64,000 bases of DNA from Rhizophagus clarus (GCA_015698045.1 BLAL01000092.1:1-64000), one strand, 5' to 3'. Shown: positions 43,901 to 57,683, numbered from the stretch's first letter. Numbers and translations are program-made. Notes: generated from the letters alone by a model not told the origin.

Positions 43901-44966
43901 ATTAAACCTTCATTTTATTGCAAAATTATAAATTACAATCAATAAAGGAAGTGGAAGTAATACATTGCCGGGTAATTCAAATTAGTTTGAATGGCAATGG
44001 CCAACTTCTGGAGATTATGCGGGATGTATATTGGCACGGTCTATACCCAATTTTGGACCTTGGACTACATTTACTCCTACACAATTAGAAAAATTGCAAA
44101 AGCATGAAATTGCAAAGCCCAATCCAGGTATATCCACCCCCACTATCTCACATTCTAATTGGGAAGTTCCACTTCCTAATTCAGAACGTATGTATCATAC
44201 GTATCATAAAAGATGATCTTTCTTACTGCTTTACAAAATTTTACATTTTTTGCTTCCAACTTTGTTGTCATTATTTTTTTGTATTTTTCTTTTACACTTC
44301 TAATTAACGTGATATTACTCAACAGATATCCGACCAGAACGTCTTACAAAACAAGTTCTTGTAAAGAAATTAAAGTCTAGAGGTATAGAGTTGGATGGAA
44401 AGGAAAATAAAGAAGAATTAGCAATGAATTTGGAAAAAGAATTATATAAAGAAACGGAACATAAAAAATCAGGTGAGCTTAATTGGTAACAATTAATATT
44501 TCAGAATAACTTTATAACAAATATAATACAGAACAAGAAAAAGTAGTTGACGTGTTACTAGATGTAACAAACAGCCAAACTATACGATGGTATGTTCTAT
44601 ATTTGTTTTACCAAAAACAGTTGATATTATTTACCAATTTTATTTAGTGATATCAAGGAAGTATATCCGCTGAAATCTGGCTGGGCCTTAAAGGAAAACC
44701 AAAAATTTGGTAAAAAGGGAGCGGGAAAAAGAATGACAAGTCAAGTGCGAGCATTATTAGAAGGATATTTTATGGCAGGTAACGCAGATAAAAGTAACCG
44801 TTACACTGCTCAAGATATGAAAAATAAATTGGATAAATGTGCACAAGAAGGTGAAATTGATAAAGATGACGTACCAAAAGTTACCACAATCCAAAATTGG
44901 ATATCAAAAACTACTAGAGAGCATCGTGAGGAAGCAGCAAACAGAGTTTTGAATAACAATCAGTAA
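40994..44966 (+). pseudogene. DDE-transposase-like protein with SAP domain, nine exons, three nonsense codons
   Basis: Exons joined in phase: 40994-42001, 42069-42305, 42375-42794, 42864-43610, 43676-43802, 43948-44187, 44326-44472, 44532-44589, 44648-44966 (TAA). Introns are 58-146 nt. Exon 4 holds the likely catalytic core: ALILVDYKMKILPKTARETK (D), then VIIMSDNGGHYHN (D) and WVFLEAGEAKTAIDSYHAQ (E), a DDE/RNase-H-like layout with Cys pairs (LTCNECQEF) upstream. Exon 7 is a SAP-like DNA-binding motif, TKQVLVKKLKSRGIELDGKE. The last exon has GKKGAGKRMTSQVRALLEG. Stops: TGA 41084-41086 in exon 1, TGA 43760-43762, TAG 43983-43985. I recognise the family as abundant in mycorrhizal fungi; its superfamily name is uncertain to me. 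No TIRs were found, so it may be a stranded or domesticated gene. Confidence 0.72.
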
Positions 44967-47840
44967 ATTAGAAATAATAATAATATATCATCTTAAAAAT
45001 CGTTCGTTACCATTAGATAAAAAAGACCACAAAATAGGTTTATTGAGCATGTAATGTCTTTGGACCATAATAATTCACAAAATAAATGTTTTATAACTGG
45101 TAATTAGGAAAGCTCGTAATAGCTTTTCTCTCAAGAATCTGCAGTTGCCGCAAAGACAAGTTACTTTTTTATTTTTACCAGAAAGGAAATAAATAGTGCA
45201 TTTGAAAGCTACAGTTTTTCTGCTATAAAATATTGCGTAATATTATCATAAAGTTACACTAAATATGTAACATTTTATCCGATAAAAAGTGCCAATTAAA
45301 TGAGTTTATTAAATGATCTACAAAATTTCCCCCCATTTTTAAATAATAAATTTCACTGATTTACAGCCGGATCTCGAATTAAAATAAAAATTTAAAAATA
45401 AAAAAATTGATTAATAAAAAGAAAAAAATGATCAATAAAATTTATCAATCTCAAATGATCCACTATTAAAAAGTCTGAAGTATAGTTAGTATAAGATGCA
45501 TCTTTTCTATGCTAAGTATAGTTAGTACCATACTTACTATACTATACAACATCAAAAATTATATCATACTCAATAACTATATTATCTTTATCTTATGTTC
45601 AATATTTTAATTAAGTTTATTATAATAATCAGCAAAGGCTTGATAACTTTTCTCTAAGAAATTTTTCCTTCTGTAATATAAATTTAAACCTTGAAAATTT
45701 TTTTAATTAATTCATCAAATATCTCTCCACATGAATTGCAGATACGAAGAAAAAGACATCATTTAATAAACTTATCCCAAAGACGAACATTATCCTAAAA
45801 TATTAAAAGATATATTATTTACTTTAAAGAATTGGGTACAAAATAAATATATTTAGCACTAACATCAACATTAGATGTTAAAGACGTCAAGTCAGAATCA
45901 GTATCCATTTCTAACATTTTATTTGCTAGATAAAGAATATGTGGATAGATAACAAGAAAATTACATATTTCTAAATTACTTTTAAACCTAACAGGAATGG
46001 GTTCATCTAAATTTACAATTTTATCATCTGTCACATTCATTTTATCTCTATCATGATCATCACTATCATTATCTGAACTACCACTTTTCTCTTCTTCACA
46101 ATCTTCTCTTTTTTTTTCATCTTTCCTTCCATCATCTTTTTCTCTTCCATCATCATCTTTTCTTTCATCATTATTTTTTCAATTAAAAACTAAATCTATT
46201 ATTTAGTAGTATATCATTTAATTAAAAATTAAATATATTATTAAATATTAAAGCCACACACATATGAGGTCTTTGCAATAGAAAAATACGAAACTCAAAA
46301 AAAAATAAAAATTTAATTAATATTAAATTTACACTTATTTTAGCATAAAAAACATAATTAGAATATAAAGTAAATTTAAAATTTTTTTGAGTTTCGTACC
46401 TTTCTATTGCAAAAATCCCATACAGTATATGATATGTATATAATATTTACCTAAAATGAATTGATCAATATCGTTAATATTGGTCTTTTTCCTTTTCTTC
46501 GCTTTTTGACTTAGACTTTGATTTTTTGAAATCGTTACTATTATACATATTTTCAGTATCATTTTATTCTCAAAATAAAATTTATTATAATTATATTTTA
46601 TAAAGTTACATACCTGCTGTCTCTTGATTTGCTTTACATTTGGACATAGCAAAAAATAAAGATATAAGATACAAAAATTCTGAGATACAAAAATTTGAAC
46701 AAAGTAAAATATAAATAAGAGACCTCATCCCAATTTCTAAACCCCCGAGCTGACCTTGCATTTCCAAATTTATACAGTATATGTTGAGATTATACCATAT
46801 TGAGATGTTTATTTCGTGACAATTTTACAAGGGAAGATAATTTGTTTAGAATTAAAAATAGAATCAATTTGAATTATACAAAAATTTAAATTTTAATTAT
46901 TTACCATATTAACATATTTATATAACAAAAGAAAATTTTTATTTAACGAAAGGAAAATTTAGATTTACTTATTTAATGAAAGAAAATTTTTATTTGTAAG
47001 TTGCTAAAATATTTGTTTATGAACAAATAGAACTATCGTTATATCATTCAATAAGAATCTGCAGATGTTTATCTAAGATAAATTTGCACTTCTTTTTTTG
47101 ATTAAGCGCAATAAACATAACCTTTTATAGCCATAATTGCTAATATAATACACACTATAGTACAAAATACAAATAAATATTAGAGTGAGAAAAGTTTCAT
47201 TTATTTAATTAACAGACCTTGCTTTAGTAGGTTTAAAGATGATGCTTAAATCTTAACTGATTGATAATAACAAATAATGAATAAATGCACTTTGAATATA
47301 AATGAGAGCCATGTTTCAAATAATAATGCGAAGTATGTAATTAAATAATTATATTGTATTGTTTAGTTTATTATTATTATATTGTAAATCTTGACATTTT
47401 TATATTGATGATAAAATAATAACGTAAAGCATGAATATAAGAAAAAAACTTTTTACATAATATGTAGTAAACATCTCTAACTTATGTAAATATAGCTCTA
47501 AGGCAATCCTCATGTCAATGTCTTGACAGTAATATCGCACAGGTCAAGAACGTAATATTTGCAGCTCTAAGTGATACAATTTTTGGCATATGTTTATTGA
47601 TCATCTAATCAACAATTAATCTATATTCAGATAGTTCAACAGTGTACCGTATCAAACATTAACCTCTCATACCAATTTTGTGAAAGAATTCTTCTATATA
47701 TTAGTAAAACTTCAGTATTTTATTTTTTTTTTTTGTATATTTAGTGAAATTACAGCTTAGATTAGATTATCTTTTTTTTTTCTAATCAGATTAGATTACT
47801 ATAATTATATCAAAGTACAATTAAATTCTAACCATAAATT
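44967..47840. other. AT-rich region, no convincing gene
   Basis: Low-complexity A/T DNA. Around 45480-45550 CTAAGTATAGTTAGTACCAT and its inverted relatives form a hairpin. A minus-strand frame at 45819-46040 (73 codons, followed upstream by an acidic Ser/Asp/Glu stretch to about 46160) has no recognisable similarity and could be one exon of a decayed gene. Confidence 0.45.
46271..46414. mobile_element. Fold-back MITE, ~144 bp
   Basis: TTTGCAATAGAAAAATACGA at 46272 pairs with the inverted copy ending TTTCTATTGCAAA at 46413, extending about 30 bp each side around an AT-rich loop. Target duplication not clear. Confidence 0.6.
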
Positions 47841-50800
47841 TTGTTAAAAATCAACAATTCTACAAACCTATTTACGTCTTATTTAGTTATGAGAAATAGA
47901 TATATTCACTCCACCAGCAGTTCTGTAAAACTATTTCAAATTCGCAATCAGTTTTCTTATACTAGTCGTAATGAAACAACAGCAAATTTAATTGAAGATA
48001 ACAATAAAATGTTATCTGAAGACATCGATATGGAGGACATTAATAGAAATAACAATGAATCAATATATTTTCAGCATTATAATAATGATATAGATTTGAG
48101 GGATAATGTAATTGACAAATCATCAGATAAAGATGGTGATGATGATGACGAAGAGAAAGATTATAACGAAAAGGAAGATTATTACAATGAGGAAAGTGAA
48201 GAAGAAGAAGGTCACAATGACGATGAAGAAGAGAAAGTCACAATGATCACAATGATGAAGAAGAAGAGGAAGATAACAACAACGAGAACAATGACATACA
48301 TCAAATTATTAAAGCTTTAGATAAAGACAAGATACTATTCTGTGATGGTGAATTTTCACCTTACTTCAATGTTTATACAACTACTGCTCTATTCTGTTGG
48401 CTACAGAAATACAATATTTCTACAAAAATATATAAAGATCTTGCTAATATTATTCACAATCCTCAATTTAAGCCTACTCATATAGTAAAAAATATCAGAA
48501 GATTCCAATTTTGGAGAAAACGTCTTCCTTTACTACCAATAATAATAAAACCTATTAAAATTTCATCAAAAAAAACTTTATCAACTTCACAAGGTTCAAA
48601 ACTTTTGTACCAACTCTCAATTAGTGAAATTATATAGCGTATTTTTAACAATCTGATGCTGATGAGGCATATGTATTTTGAACTGGACATTGATTCTGAA
48701 ACAAAATTGGAATTTTGGCATGAAACTCTATGAGAAGAATCTCTACTTTTTGGATAAAATGAAATAATAATATCAGAAGGTAATAAACAATATAGGTTGA
48801 TATAATTATAGTCTGTATTAGTAAAATTGATTGATTTATTTTTGATAAAATAGTAATATACTGATCTGGTGATTTTGTCTACTATAACGATAATAATGGT
48901 CATCGAAGACTTGAAAGATTAAAAGCAATTTTGAAAAATGATAACGAAGATTATCAATTACGAATTCAAAAAATTCTGAATTATGATGACTTACCTGAAA
49001 ATTTAAAAGGATTATCAAAATAACATCGTTCTCTTGTTGGTGAAGTTTGGTTTGTAGACGAACTATTTCCAATTATCATGACCTCTTAAATTTTAGAAAA
49101 AGTGACTATATTAATAACATTTTAACACCAAAACATTCTCAAAGATTCATTGCATATTACTGAAATAATTTATAAATGTAATGACTGTTAGTATATTCAT
49201 GATGTGAAACTTTTATACTAACATCCTTCTGATTACATTTCTATCAGAGATCCACCATCATCTATACCAGTTTATAAGCTGTTTTTAGATCTTTATTATG
49301 ACAATTTTGGTACGTTTAGAAATGTGTATTATTCTTCAGATGGTGTCTATGTACAGTTTGGCAATATGCCAACACATCAAAGAAAACTTATTAAAAACTA
49401 TTTTGTTCTTAGGTTTGTTCCATTTGGTGACAATTTTGACGAATTTATGCTACCATTTGTTTCAGAAATAAAAGAACTTGAAAATGGTAAGATAATGACT
49501 ATTCAAGAACAAAATGCATGGGTAATTGCTGATTTGGACGTTATTATGGCAGATTTACCTCAAGGTAATAACTTGGCAGGAGTACTAAGATATTTCAACT
49601 TAATTAATAATTCATATCGGCAGATTTATTTCATCATCCAAATATATTAAATTTTGTTATACAATGTATTATAAAAGTTAAAAATATGTAATATAATAAT
49701 CCAAAAAAAGTGCGTACAATTTTAAAAAATGCAATTTAGAACGATTTTAATTTTGGCCAGAATTAACATAATTTTGGCTAGATTTAACATAATTTTGGCT
49801 AGATTTAATATACCGTAACTGGTAATATGATAGTAATGATATTTAGTCAAATAAAAAAGAAAAAAACTTTAACGTTACAATCTATAAAATCTATAATTAC
49901 AAAAATAATTTCACATTTAATAATTTGTTGAATAATAATTAATATCACTATAAAAGAAAATTGTATGAAAGAAATTATATTTTAATCAAAAGAAAAAAAA
50001 TTACACCACAATGTATATATGATTTTATAAAAAAATTGAACCACAATTGCACAATTTTAACTGTAATATTAATGCTATAGTTCTGTACTAATTGCAAATG
50101 CACTGCAATATATAAGAATGGAAAATACAGTAAGAAAGGATGACAGAAGAATAAAGGAAAGAAGAGATAAATGAAAAGGAATGAAGGGAAGCAAAGATAA
50201 TCAAAGAGAAATGAAGAAGGAACAAAAAGATAAAGGATAGTGAAAAGGAATGAATGAAACAAAAAAAGAATAAAAATGAATGAGAAAACAAAAGGGAAAT
50301 GAAAAGGAATAAAGAGAATAAAAAAAAAATAAAAGAAACAAAGATGGAATTAAAAGGAATAAAAGAAACAAATAGCGAATGAAAAAAAAATAGGGGGAAT
50401 AAAAGAAAATGAAAGGAAGTAAAGGAGGAATGAAAATCAATAAAGGGAATAAAAAAAAAGCAACAAAAGAAGCCAAAGAGTAATGAGAGAAATAAAAAAA
50501 GCAATGAAAGAAATCAAAGATCAATGAAAGAAATGGAAAAAGCAATGAAAGAAACCAAAGATGAATTAAAGAAATGAAAAAAAGCAACGAAAGAGACCAA
50601 AAATCAATGAAAGAAACCAAAAAGGCAATGAAAGAAACAATGACAAAAGGAACAAAAGATCAATGAAAGAAATAACAAAGGGAATCACAAAAGATCAATG
50701 AAAGAACCATGGAAAGAAACGAAAGAAACAATAAAAAAAAGAAACAAAGAAACCATGAAAATAAGAGAAATAAAAAAATGAAAAAAAAGCCAGAACAGCT

Positions 50801-50894
50801 ACCCATAGAAAAAAGAAAAAGAAAATGGTTAATATCATCTTAAAAGAAAAATAAAATAACAAGAGAAAGAGACGTAAAAAACTTACTTGAATTT

Positions 50895-51145
50895 TCATTC
50901 AAATGATACACATCTAAAAAAGACAGAAAGTTTAGTAAAAGAACAAGGGAAAGAATGAAAAGAAAACAAAAAAAAGAATTAAAACTCACCTTGAATTTCC
51001 ACTGAAATGGAATTAAAAACAGCCGTACCTAAAAAAAAAGAACAAGTTAATAAGAGAAAAAGAAAAAAGAATAAAAGCAAAAAAAAAAAACTTACCTGTT
51101 ACAGCACTTAATCCCAAAGCTAAAGGTGATGCCGTTAACTAAAAA
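50895..51145 (-). repeat. Exon-like segments on minus strand, copy A
   Basis: On the minus strand: acceptor, TTAACGGCATCACCTTTAGC.. (43 nt), donor GTAAGT; pyrimidine tract ending TTTTTTTTAG, GTACGGCTGTTTTTAATTCC.. (39 nt), donor GTGAGT; tract ending TTTTTTAG, ATGTGTATCATTTGAATGAA.. (28 nt), donor GTAAGT. Divergent from the plus-strand array. Copy B equivalent at 59515-59770. Confidence 0.6.
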
Positions 51146-51825
51146 ATTAAAAAAAATGATTTTTTTATTTTAAAAAAAAATGTTAAAAAAAAAGATGATT
51201 ATTTTATTTTAAAAAAAAATAAAAAAAAAAAATGATTATTTATTTTAAAAAAAAAATGTTAAAAAAAAAAAAAAGATTTTTTATTTTAAAAAAAAATGAT
51301 AAAAAAAAAATGATTATTTATTTTAAAAAAAAAATGTTAAAAAAAATTTCCTTCCCCTACAGTAGCTTAAGTCTGAACAAAACTACTAGCGTTAATTATC
51401 TATAACATAAAAGGTAATATCACTTACCATTTACGATAAACTTATCTCATGAGTTGATATAAAAAAGGGATATATGCAGTTTTTGAACCAGTATAACCAG
51501 TATTATGATCTGATTATTTAGGTAAACAAGTGGTAAACGTGTAAAAAAAAAAAAAATATAGCGCTTCTGGGCTTTGGCAGTTTTTTCATCAGCGATAATG
51601 TTTATTTATTTATTAAGTAATCTATTTTATTTGTTTCTCTTCATTCACTTTTTAAAACTTTAATTTTAATTCTTTTATTTCAATTTTAATTGATCAAATA
51701 AAATTAAATAAAAAAAAAAATTCAACACTATAACGAATTATTTGGTATAAAGACCCCACATGTGACTTGCTGATCTAATCAGATAATCCGAATATCTATC
51801 TGATCTTGAAAAAAAAATTTTTTTT

Positions 51826-53068
51826 TTTGTGATGTTACCGGACGAAAAGCACAACTGGACTATTGGAATTAAGGTAAGGGAGGGTTGAGGTGGTGTTTTT
51901 CAGTTTTTTTTTATTTAATTAATTATTTTTTTTTTTTTTTCTTTTTTGTAGTGTTGTCAGACGAAAAGCACGACCAGACTATTGGAATTAAGGTAAGGGA
52001 GGGTTGGGGTGGTGTTTTTCGGCTTTTTTTTTTATTTAATTAATTATTTTTTTTTTCTTTTTTCTTTTTTGTAGTGTTGCCAGACAAAAAGCACGACCGG
52101 ACTATTGGAATTAAGGTAAGGGAAGGTTAAGGTGGTGTTTTTCAGTTTTTTTTTATTTAATTGATTATTTTATTTTTTTTTTTCTTTTTTGTAGTTTCGA
52201 CGGATGAAAAGCACGACCAGACTATTGGAATTAAGGTAAGGGAGGGTTGGGGTGATGTTTTTCAGGTTTTTTTTTATTTAATTAATTAATTATTATTATT
52301 TTTTTTTTTCTTTTTTGTAGTATTACCGGACAAAAAGACTTTTGGAATTAAGGACAATTAAGGTAAGGAAATATTGGGAAGATGCTTTTCGTTATTTTTT
52401 TTTATTTAATTAATTAATTATTATTATTATTTTTTTTTCTTTTTTGTAGTGTTGCCGGATGAAAAGCATGACCAGACTATTGGAATTAAGGTAAGGGAGG
52501 GTTGGGGTGGTGTTTTTCAGGTTTTTTTTTATTTAATTAACTATTTTTTTTTTTTTTTCTTTTTTGTAGTATTTCCAGACAAAAAGACTTTTAGAATTAA
52601 GGACAATTAAGGTAAGGAAGTGTTGGGAAGATGCTTTTCGTTATTTTTTTTATTTAATTAATTAATTATTATTATTATTTTTTCTTTTTAAGGGAGGGTT
52701 GGGTGATGTTTTTCGTTGTTTTTTTTTATTTAATTAATTAATTATTTTTTTTTTTCTTTTTCGTAGTTTCGCCAGATGAAAAGCACAACTAGTCTATTGG
52801 AATTAAGTAAGGTAAGGGAGGGTTGGGGTGGTGTTTTTCGTTAGTTTTTTTATTTAATTAATTAATTAGTAATTTTTTTTCTTTTTTGTAGTGTTGCCAG
52901 ATGAAAAGCATGACCGGACTATTGGAATTGAGGTAAGGAAGGGTTGGAGTGAATTTTTTCATTGTTTTTTTTAATTAATTAATTAATTATTTATTTATTT
53001 TTTTTTCTTTTTTGTAGTATTGCCGGACAAAAAGCACGACCGGACTTTTAGAATTAAGGACAATTGAG
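51826..53068 (+). repeat. Tandem exon-intron-like array (c), copy A, ~10 units
   Basis: ~120-bp units. Each has a long T-rich tract ending CTTTTTTGTAG, an exon-like ~41-50-nt segment TGTTGCCAGACGAAAAGCAC then GACCGGACTATTGGAATTAA(G), and a donor GTAAGGGAGGG. The ~78-nt spacer contains TTTAATTAATTA, a plausible branch-point region. Exon length (41) is not a multiple of three in the commonest unit. Copy B: 60478-61505. Confidence 0.8.
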
Positions 53069-55923
53069 GTCAAGAGTATATGGTCAAGGAGATTACGGCA
53101 TTCGCAAGGCTCTGTGACAATGATCATCTATCTAAAAGTCAAAGTTGTTGTACTGGTGGATTTAAATATCACGAGATTTCAATGTCAGTTAAGTGATTTC
53201 CCTAAGAGGAGCCTGCATGAGTTTTAAAATCATTGTTAGTTTTAAAATCATCATCGGTAAATGATATAAAGGAAGATTCTTTGTCTCCATATTTTAAAAA
53301 CAAAATTTTTAAAATTAAAAATTAATAAAAGATAATGAAAATTTTGGTTATTTCTTTATTTTCAAAATTCTTTAAATATTATAGCAAATTCATATGAAAC
53401 CTGGTTATTCTTACTGCCTTATTTAATTATTTTACATCATGAAAAAGCTTTTGGAAAATAAATAATACCATTAACAACTGCAAATAACTACTATTGTATT
53501 CACAAAACTTTTATTTACAACTGGTGTAAAAAGTGATGGGTTCTTAAAATAGTTGATGGGTTATAAAAAGTCGTTATTACTTTAATTTTTAAGCACGAGT
53601 TGTAAAAAATTTTTTTATTTTCTGATTATTTTATATAAGATTGATAAGATGAATGTGTAACATAATCGTATTTTGCACTGTTTACTAATTTTTTATTAAA
53701 AATTCTTAATTTAAGCTAATTCCAAGGATCGGCGCATATGTTAATAAAATAATTTAATAATATAATTTGTAACAACTATTGAAATTTTTTAAAAATAATT
53801 TAGGTATAATGCAAATAAAGGTTGTCATACCTGTACAATTAAAAAGGAATTATGGAGTTCTTATAATCAAGATTCTATGACAACATTACATTATCATCAT
53901 ATTACAAATAAAGCAATTTTAAAAATTTCTCAAGAACTGGTAACATCAAGAAGAGACCAACTTTGTACAAAGTATGGTTTAAGACAATTGCTTAGTATTT
54001 TAGATAAATTAAAAAGGGAAAAGCATCTACAAGCACCGCAGGACATTTATCATGCCACCGCAAGAAAGATTGGATAACTGCTAAAGTTAACCTGTGAATT
54101 ATTTTCACAAGAAGAAGAAGATGATTTCATTAAAATTTGGAAAAATTTTGAAATTCCAAAAAAGTGGGGTAATCTACCAAATCTGATCTCTCATCATAAT
54201 AGTTTTATAATGTCTGATCTTCTCAGACTAGCTATGATTATGCCATTCTTATTAAATCAGTTTCTAAAAGAATCAAGTCTTAAGCATAATGAAGCAGTTG
54301 CTATTCAACAAAAGATTAATGCACTTTGAATTAATTTAGTGCCAAAAAGCATTATATCTTGTTGGGTATATATTGCGAAAACTATGAAGACAGTTTTTAA
54401 TAAAAAATTTACGTCAGATAGCTACAAGGAATTACAACAATATCTTGAAGAAGAGTTTTCAATCCTTCCAAAGATATAGTTATGGAATTGAAATTCAAAA
54501 AGTGTGGAATAATTTAAATATGATTCTAACAATAATATTCTTTTTATATGTTAGGTTTTTGCAAATTTTATTAATTTACCAAATATACATGTTAATATGC
54601 ATCTTCTGATGCATGTTAAAACCTTTAGAACGCTCACTAATACCCAGGTTGGTATAAAAGAGATGGTACATCGTATTTTTAAGAGAATGGTACCGAAGAT
54701 GAATTGCAAAAATATAGACTTAGATTTATTAAAGCGTTATAATACTATATTTGCAATTCGACATTTAGTAAATGGTAGTATTGATCCAAGATTTAATAGG
54801 CCTTGTACTGGGTTCACAAATCTTGGTCAATTATTTTTGAACTGGTACGTTACAGAAGATAAATATTCAATTAAAGAACAAGCTCAGAATGATGATGCAG
54901 AAGGTAAAATTAAATTGTATATTATATATTATATCATATATGCATACATAATATTTACTAATTTTAATTTAGTTACATCCCCAGTAAATTTTATCTCGAA
55001 TATTTTCTTAAAAAAAAAATGTCAAAGGAGGATCGGAATAACCTTCTGTTGATTCTGCAGCATGATTTTAAAACTGAACTGTTTTTATCTTATATAAATA
55101 TGAAGTTCGAGATGATTCTTATAAATTCTTCAACTAGTTGGTACAAATTAGCATCATATACCATTGAAGAAAAAAATAGTATCCTTTCAAAAGTCCACTT
55201 ACATCTTGGTGATTTTGTCACAATTTATGAAGAAGATCATGAAGAATCTTATGCAATCATTAAGAGGATTTTTCAACATAAGGGTAATAATGACAAATAT
55301 TATGCCTTTATTGTTGTGGATTGGTTTGAAGATACTGGGATTGAACATTCACTGTTGGAATGTTCACTTTATCGCCTTCAAGCAACAGGAAATAAATGGA
55401 GGCGCATTTTTTCAATTACTGTAATAGATAATGTGCAAAAAGTACATTTTATTCATAATTGTAATTCAGGAGAATGTCAAGAATCTGATCATGATACTAC
55501 GAACAGAATTTGGATAAAAAATAGTTTTATTTTACAGCTATATAATTAATTAAAATTACTGGAAAATTGTTATATTTTACAATAATTACAAATAATTAAT
55601 TAATTTTATTCAATAAAAATCTAGTTCTAATATCATATATATTTTAACAATGAGTAAGAGATTGTCAAGATTGTTATACCTAGTGAAGTAAGTGTCTGAG
55701 CCGATTAGATCTTTTATGAAAATTTTGTTAACACTATACAGAAGAATTCAGTTTTTTTATTTGCTATTGGTGGTGTTATGATCATTGCATGTTAGAAAAA
55801 AGAAGTGGTACATAAGTATATAGTCTCATATAAAAATTTAACAGGTTTTTTATTTTAATGGGTTTTCTTAATACTTTATATCATCTCAGTTGAAATTAAA
55901 TTTTAAATTAAATTTTAATTAAA

Positions 55924-57674
55924 GGGTTTTGTTTTTTATCGCACCTGCGATATGTCACATGGATCATACCACTAAATTTTATTAGTAAAAATTTTGTGCC
56001 ATATTTTGCAACGCAAAACATAATGCAATTTTTTATTTTTTTTAGGAACAGACTTTCGGCTTTAAACTTCAGGATGGTGAGTATTTTTACATTTTCTTTT
56101 TTTATTGTTCTTAGAGTTAGAAACGCTATTAACGTTCCTTTTCTTCTCTTTTTAGGGACATTTCTGGATGACTTTAGGCTTCAGAATGTAAGTATTTTTA
56201 TTTTTGTAGTTTTTTTTTGATTTAGGAATGCTGCTAATGTTCCTTTTTCTTCTCTTTTTTAGGGACGTTTTCAGATCAAAACTTCGGCTTTGGACTTCAA
56301 AAGGGTGATTTTCTGAAACAAGACTTTGGTTTTGGACTTCAGAATGGTGAGTATTTGTGGTTTTTTTATGTTTGCTGTATTGTATTTGATTTAGAATATC
56401 CTTTTTTTCTTTCTTCTTAGGAATGGTACCAGGAAACGTTGAGAAAAATGGCTATTAGAAAGTTCAAGGAGAAGCTTCGCCCAAAGTTTGAAAACATAAT
56501 GTAAAAGAAAAGTAGAGTGGAGTGAAAGATGAAACAAAAGAAGAAAAGAAGCTAAAGAAAAGAAGTCAAAAAATAGAAAATGAACATTAGATTTTAGCAC
56601 AGGCTTCAAAATTGTAAGTGAGGGTTTTTGTTTTTTGATTCAGGAACGCTACTAACGTTCCTTCTCTATTTTTCTTAGGCAAGCTTGAACGCCTCTGGAC
56701 TCTAGACTGACTTGGGATCGTGAGTAACTTGGTGGGTTTTGGTGTTGATTGTGTATAAGAAATGTTACTAACGTTCCTTTTCTTTCTCTTTTTAGGAACG
56801 ACATCTTTGGATTTTAGACTTCAGCTTAGACTTTCTTTTGGTTTTTTGATTTGGAAAAATTTTTAATGTTTTCTCCTTTTTTTATTGGACTTTTGGTAAT
56901 TACTCTCTGATGTTGTTCTTAATTTCCATGTTCTTTATCTTTGTGTTCTTTATCTTTGGAATGTGATTATTCTTTGATCTTTGTGTTCTTTGTTCTTGGT
57001 TTTCACTTCTTTGACTTTGAAATGTAATTACTCTCTAATACTACTCTCTAATACTATTCTTGATCTATGTATTCTTTGTCTTTTGTTCTTGATTTTCGTA
57101 TTCTTTAACTTTAAAATATAATTGCTCTTGATATTGTCCTTGATCTTTGTGATCTTTGTCTTTTTGATCTTGATTTTCACGTTCTTTACTTTGGATGTAA
57201 TTACCCATTGATACTGTTATTGATTTTTGTGTTTATCTTTTTGTTCTTGATTTCACGTTTTTTGTCCTTGGATATGTTCTATCTTTACAAAAAGCAAAAA
57301 AAGAAATGTTAGTAGCATTCCTAAAATCAATGAAAAATATAAAAACCTAAAAACACTTACATCTACACCTACGTACAAATCCAAGCTGAAATTTATATCT
57401 ATAAGCAAAAAAAGGAATGTTAGTGACGTTTCCAAATCAAAAAAAAAAAAACTCAAAAATAAACTAATAAAAGAAACTACCTACCAATCCCAAAATCCAA
57501 ATCAAAATCTAACTGTTTTTAAAAGGAAAAAGCGTTTAACATTTTTAAATCAAACAGAAAATCTAAAAATAAAAAATATTTACTGTGCCGCAAATATGGC
57601 ATAAGATTTCCACCAATAAAATTTGGTGGCGTGACTTATGCAACATGTCGCAAGTGCGATAAAAAACAAAACCC
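55924..57674. mobile_element. MULE-like non-autonomous element, 1.75 kb
   Basis: Long imperfect inverted repeats of about 90 bp starting GGGTTTTGTTTTTTATCGCA at both ends, flanked by the 9-bp duplication TTAATTAAA (55915-55923; 57675-57683). Nine-bp duplications and long TIRs fit Mutator-like elements. No transposase. It contains an exon-intron array (56040-56870) and, at 57000-57260, TTTGTGTTCTTTGTCTTT-type simple repeats. Confidence 0.85.
56040..56870 (+). repeat. Tandem exon-intron-like array (d)
   Basis: About seven modules. Each has an acceptor (TTCTCTTTTTAG), an exon-like segment containing GACTT(T)(A/C/T)GG(C/A)TT or ACTTCAGAATG, and a donor GTGAGTATTT or GTAAGTATTT. Before the next acceptor comes AACGCTACTAACGTTCC or a variant (full TACTAAC near 56651 and 56781). 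One exon is longer (56403-56612) and Lys/Arg-rich in one frame but has stops. Confidence 0.75.
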
Positions 57675-57683
57675 TTAATTAAA

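Larger units (their letters stand above)
49612..53742. mobile_element. 4.1-kb non-autonomous repeat element, copy A
   Basis: Starts TCATATCGGCAGATTTATTT and ends near GATCGGCGCATATGTTA. It is nearly identical to copy B (58258-62178) in the same orientation. Both copies have unrelated flanks, so the shared interval defines the element. Contents in order: AATTTTGGCTAGATTTAA repeats, a ~780-bp purine-rich tract (50110-50890), minus-strand exon-like segments (50895-51145), A/T runs, a plus-strand exon-intron array (51826-53068), and a unique tail. No TIR or clear target duplication; for copy B a 5-bp ACAAA is possible. No coding capacity found. Confidence 0.8.
47841..55549 (+). pseudogene. Plavaka-type (KDZ) transposase, decayed and split by a 4.1-kb repeat
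   Basis: Left part (47841-49610): an acidic Asp/Glu N-terminus with a frameshift near 48240, then ALFCWLQKYNISTKIYKDLA, IVKNIRRFQFWRKRLPLLP, and after stops VYKLFLDLYYDNFGTFRNVY, VQFGNMPTHQRKLIKNYFVL and VIMADLPQGNNLAGVLR. These are hallmark blocks of Plavaka transposases. Right part (53806-55549): KGCHTCTIKKELW, HHITNKAILKISQELVTSRR, KYGLRQLLSILDKLKREKHL, MSDLLRLAMIMPFLLNQFLK, then HLLMHVKTFRTLTNTQVG and a C-terminal domain ending at TAA 55547-55549. At least six stops and several frameshifts. The repeat at 49612-53742 lies at or in an intron near an Arg-Tyr-Asn boundary. The transposase once mobilised an EnSpm/CACTA-related element, whose TIRs I could not place. Confidence 0.8.

Noticed and set aside
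50088..50898. Phe/Ser/Leu-rich minus-strand frames (also 58600-59524)
   Set aside because: Opposite strand of a purine-rich tract; composition alone keeps the frames open, and the two copies differ by frame-breaking indels.
49612..53742. Helitron (TC start)
   Set aside because: Starts with TC, but there is no CTRR end with hairpin and no Rep/helicase, and the A|T insertion rule is not met.
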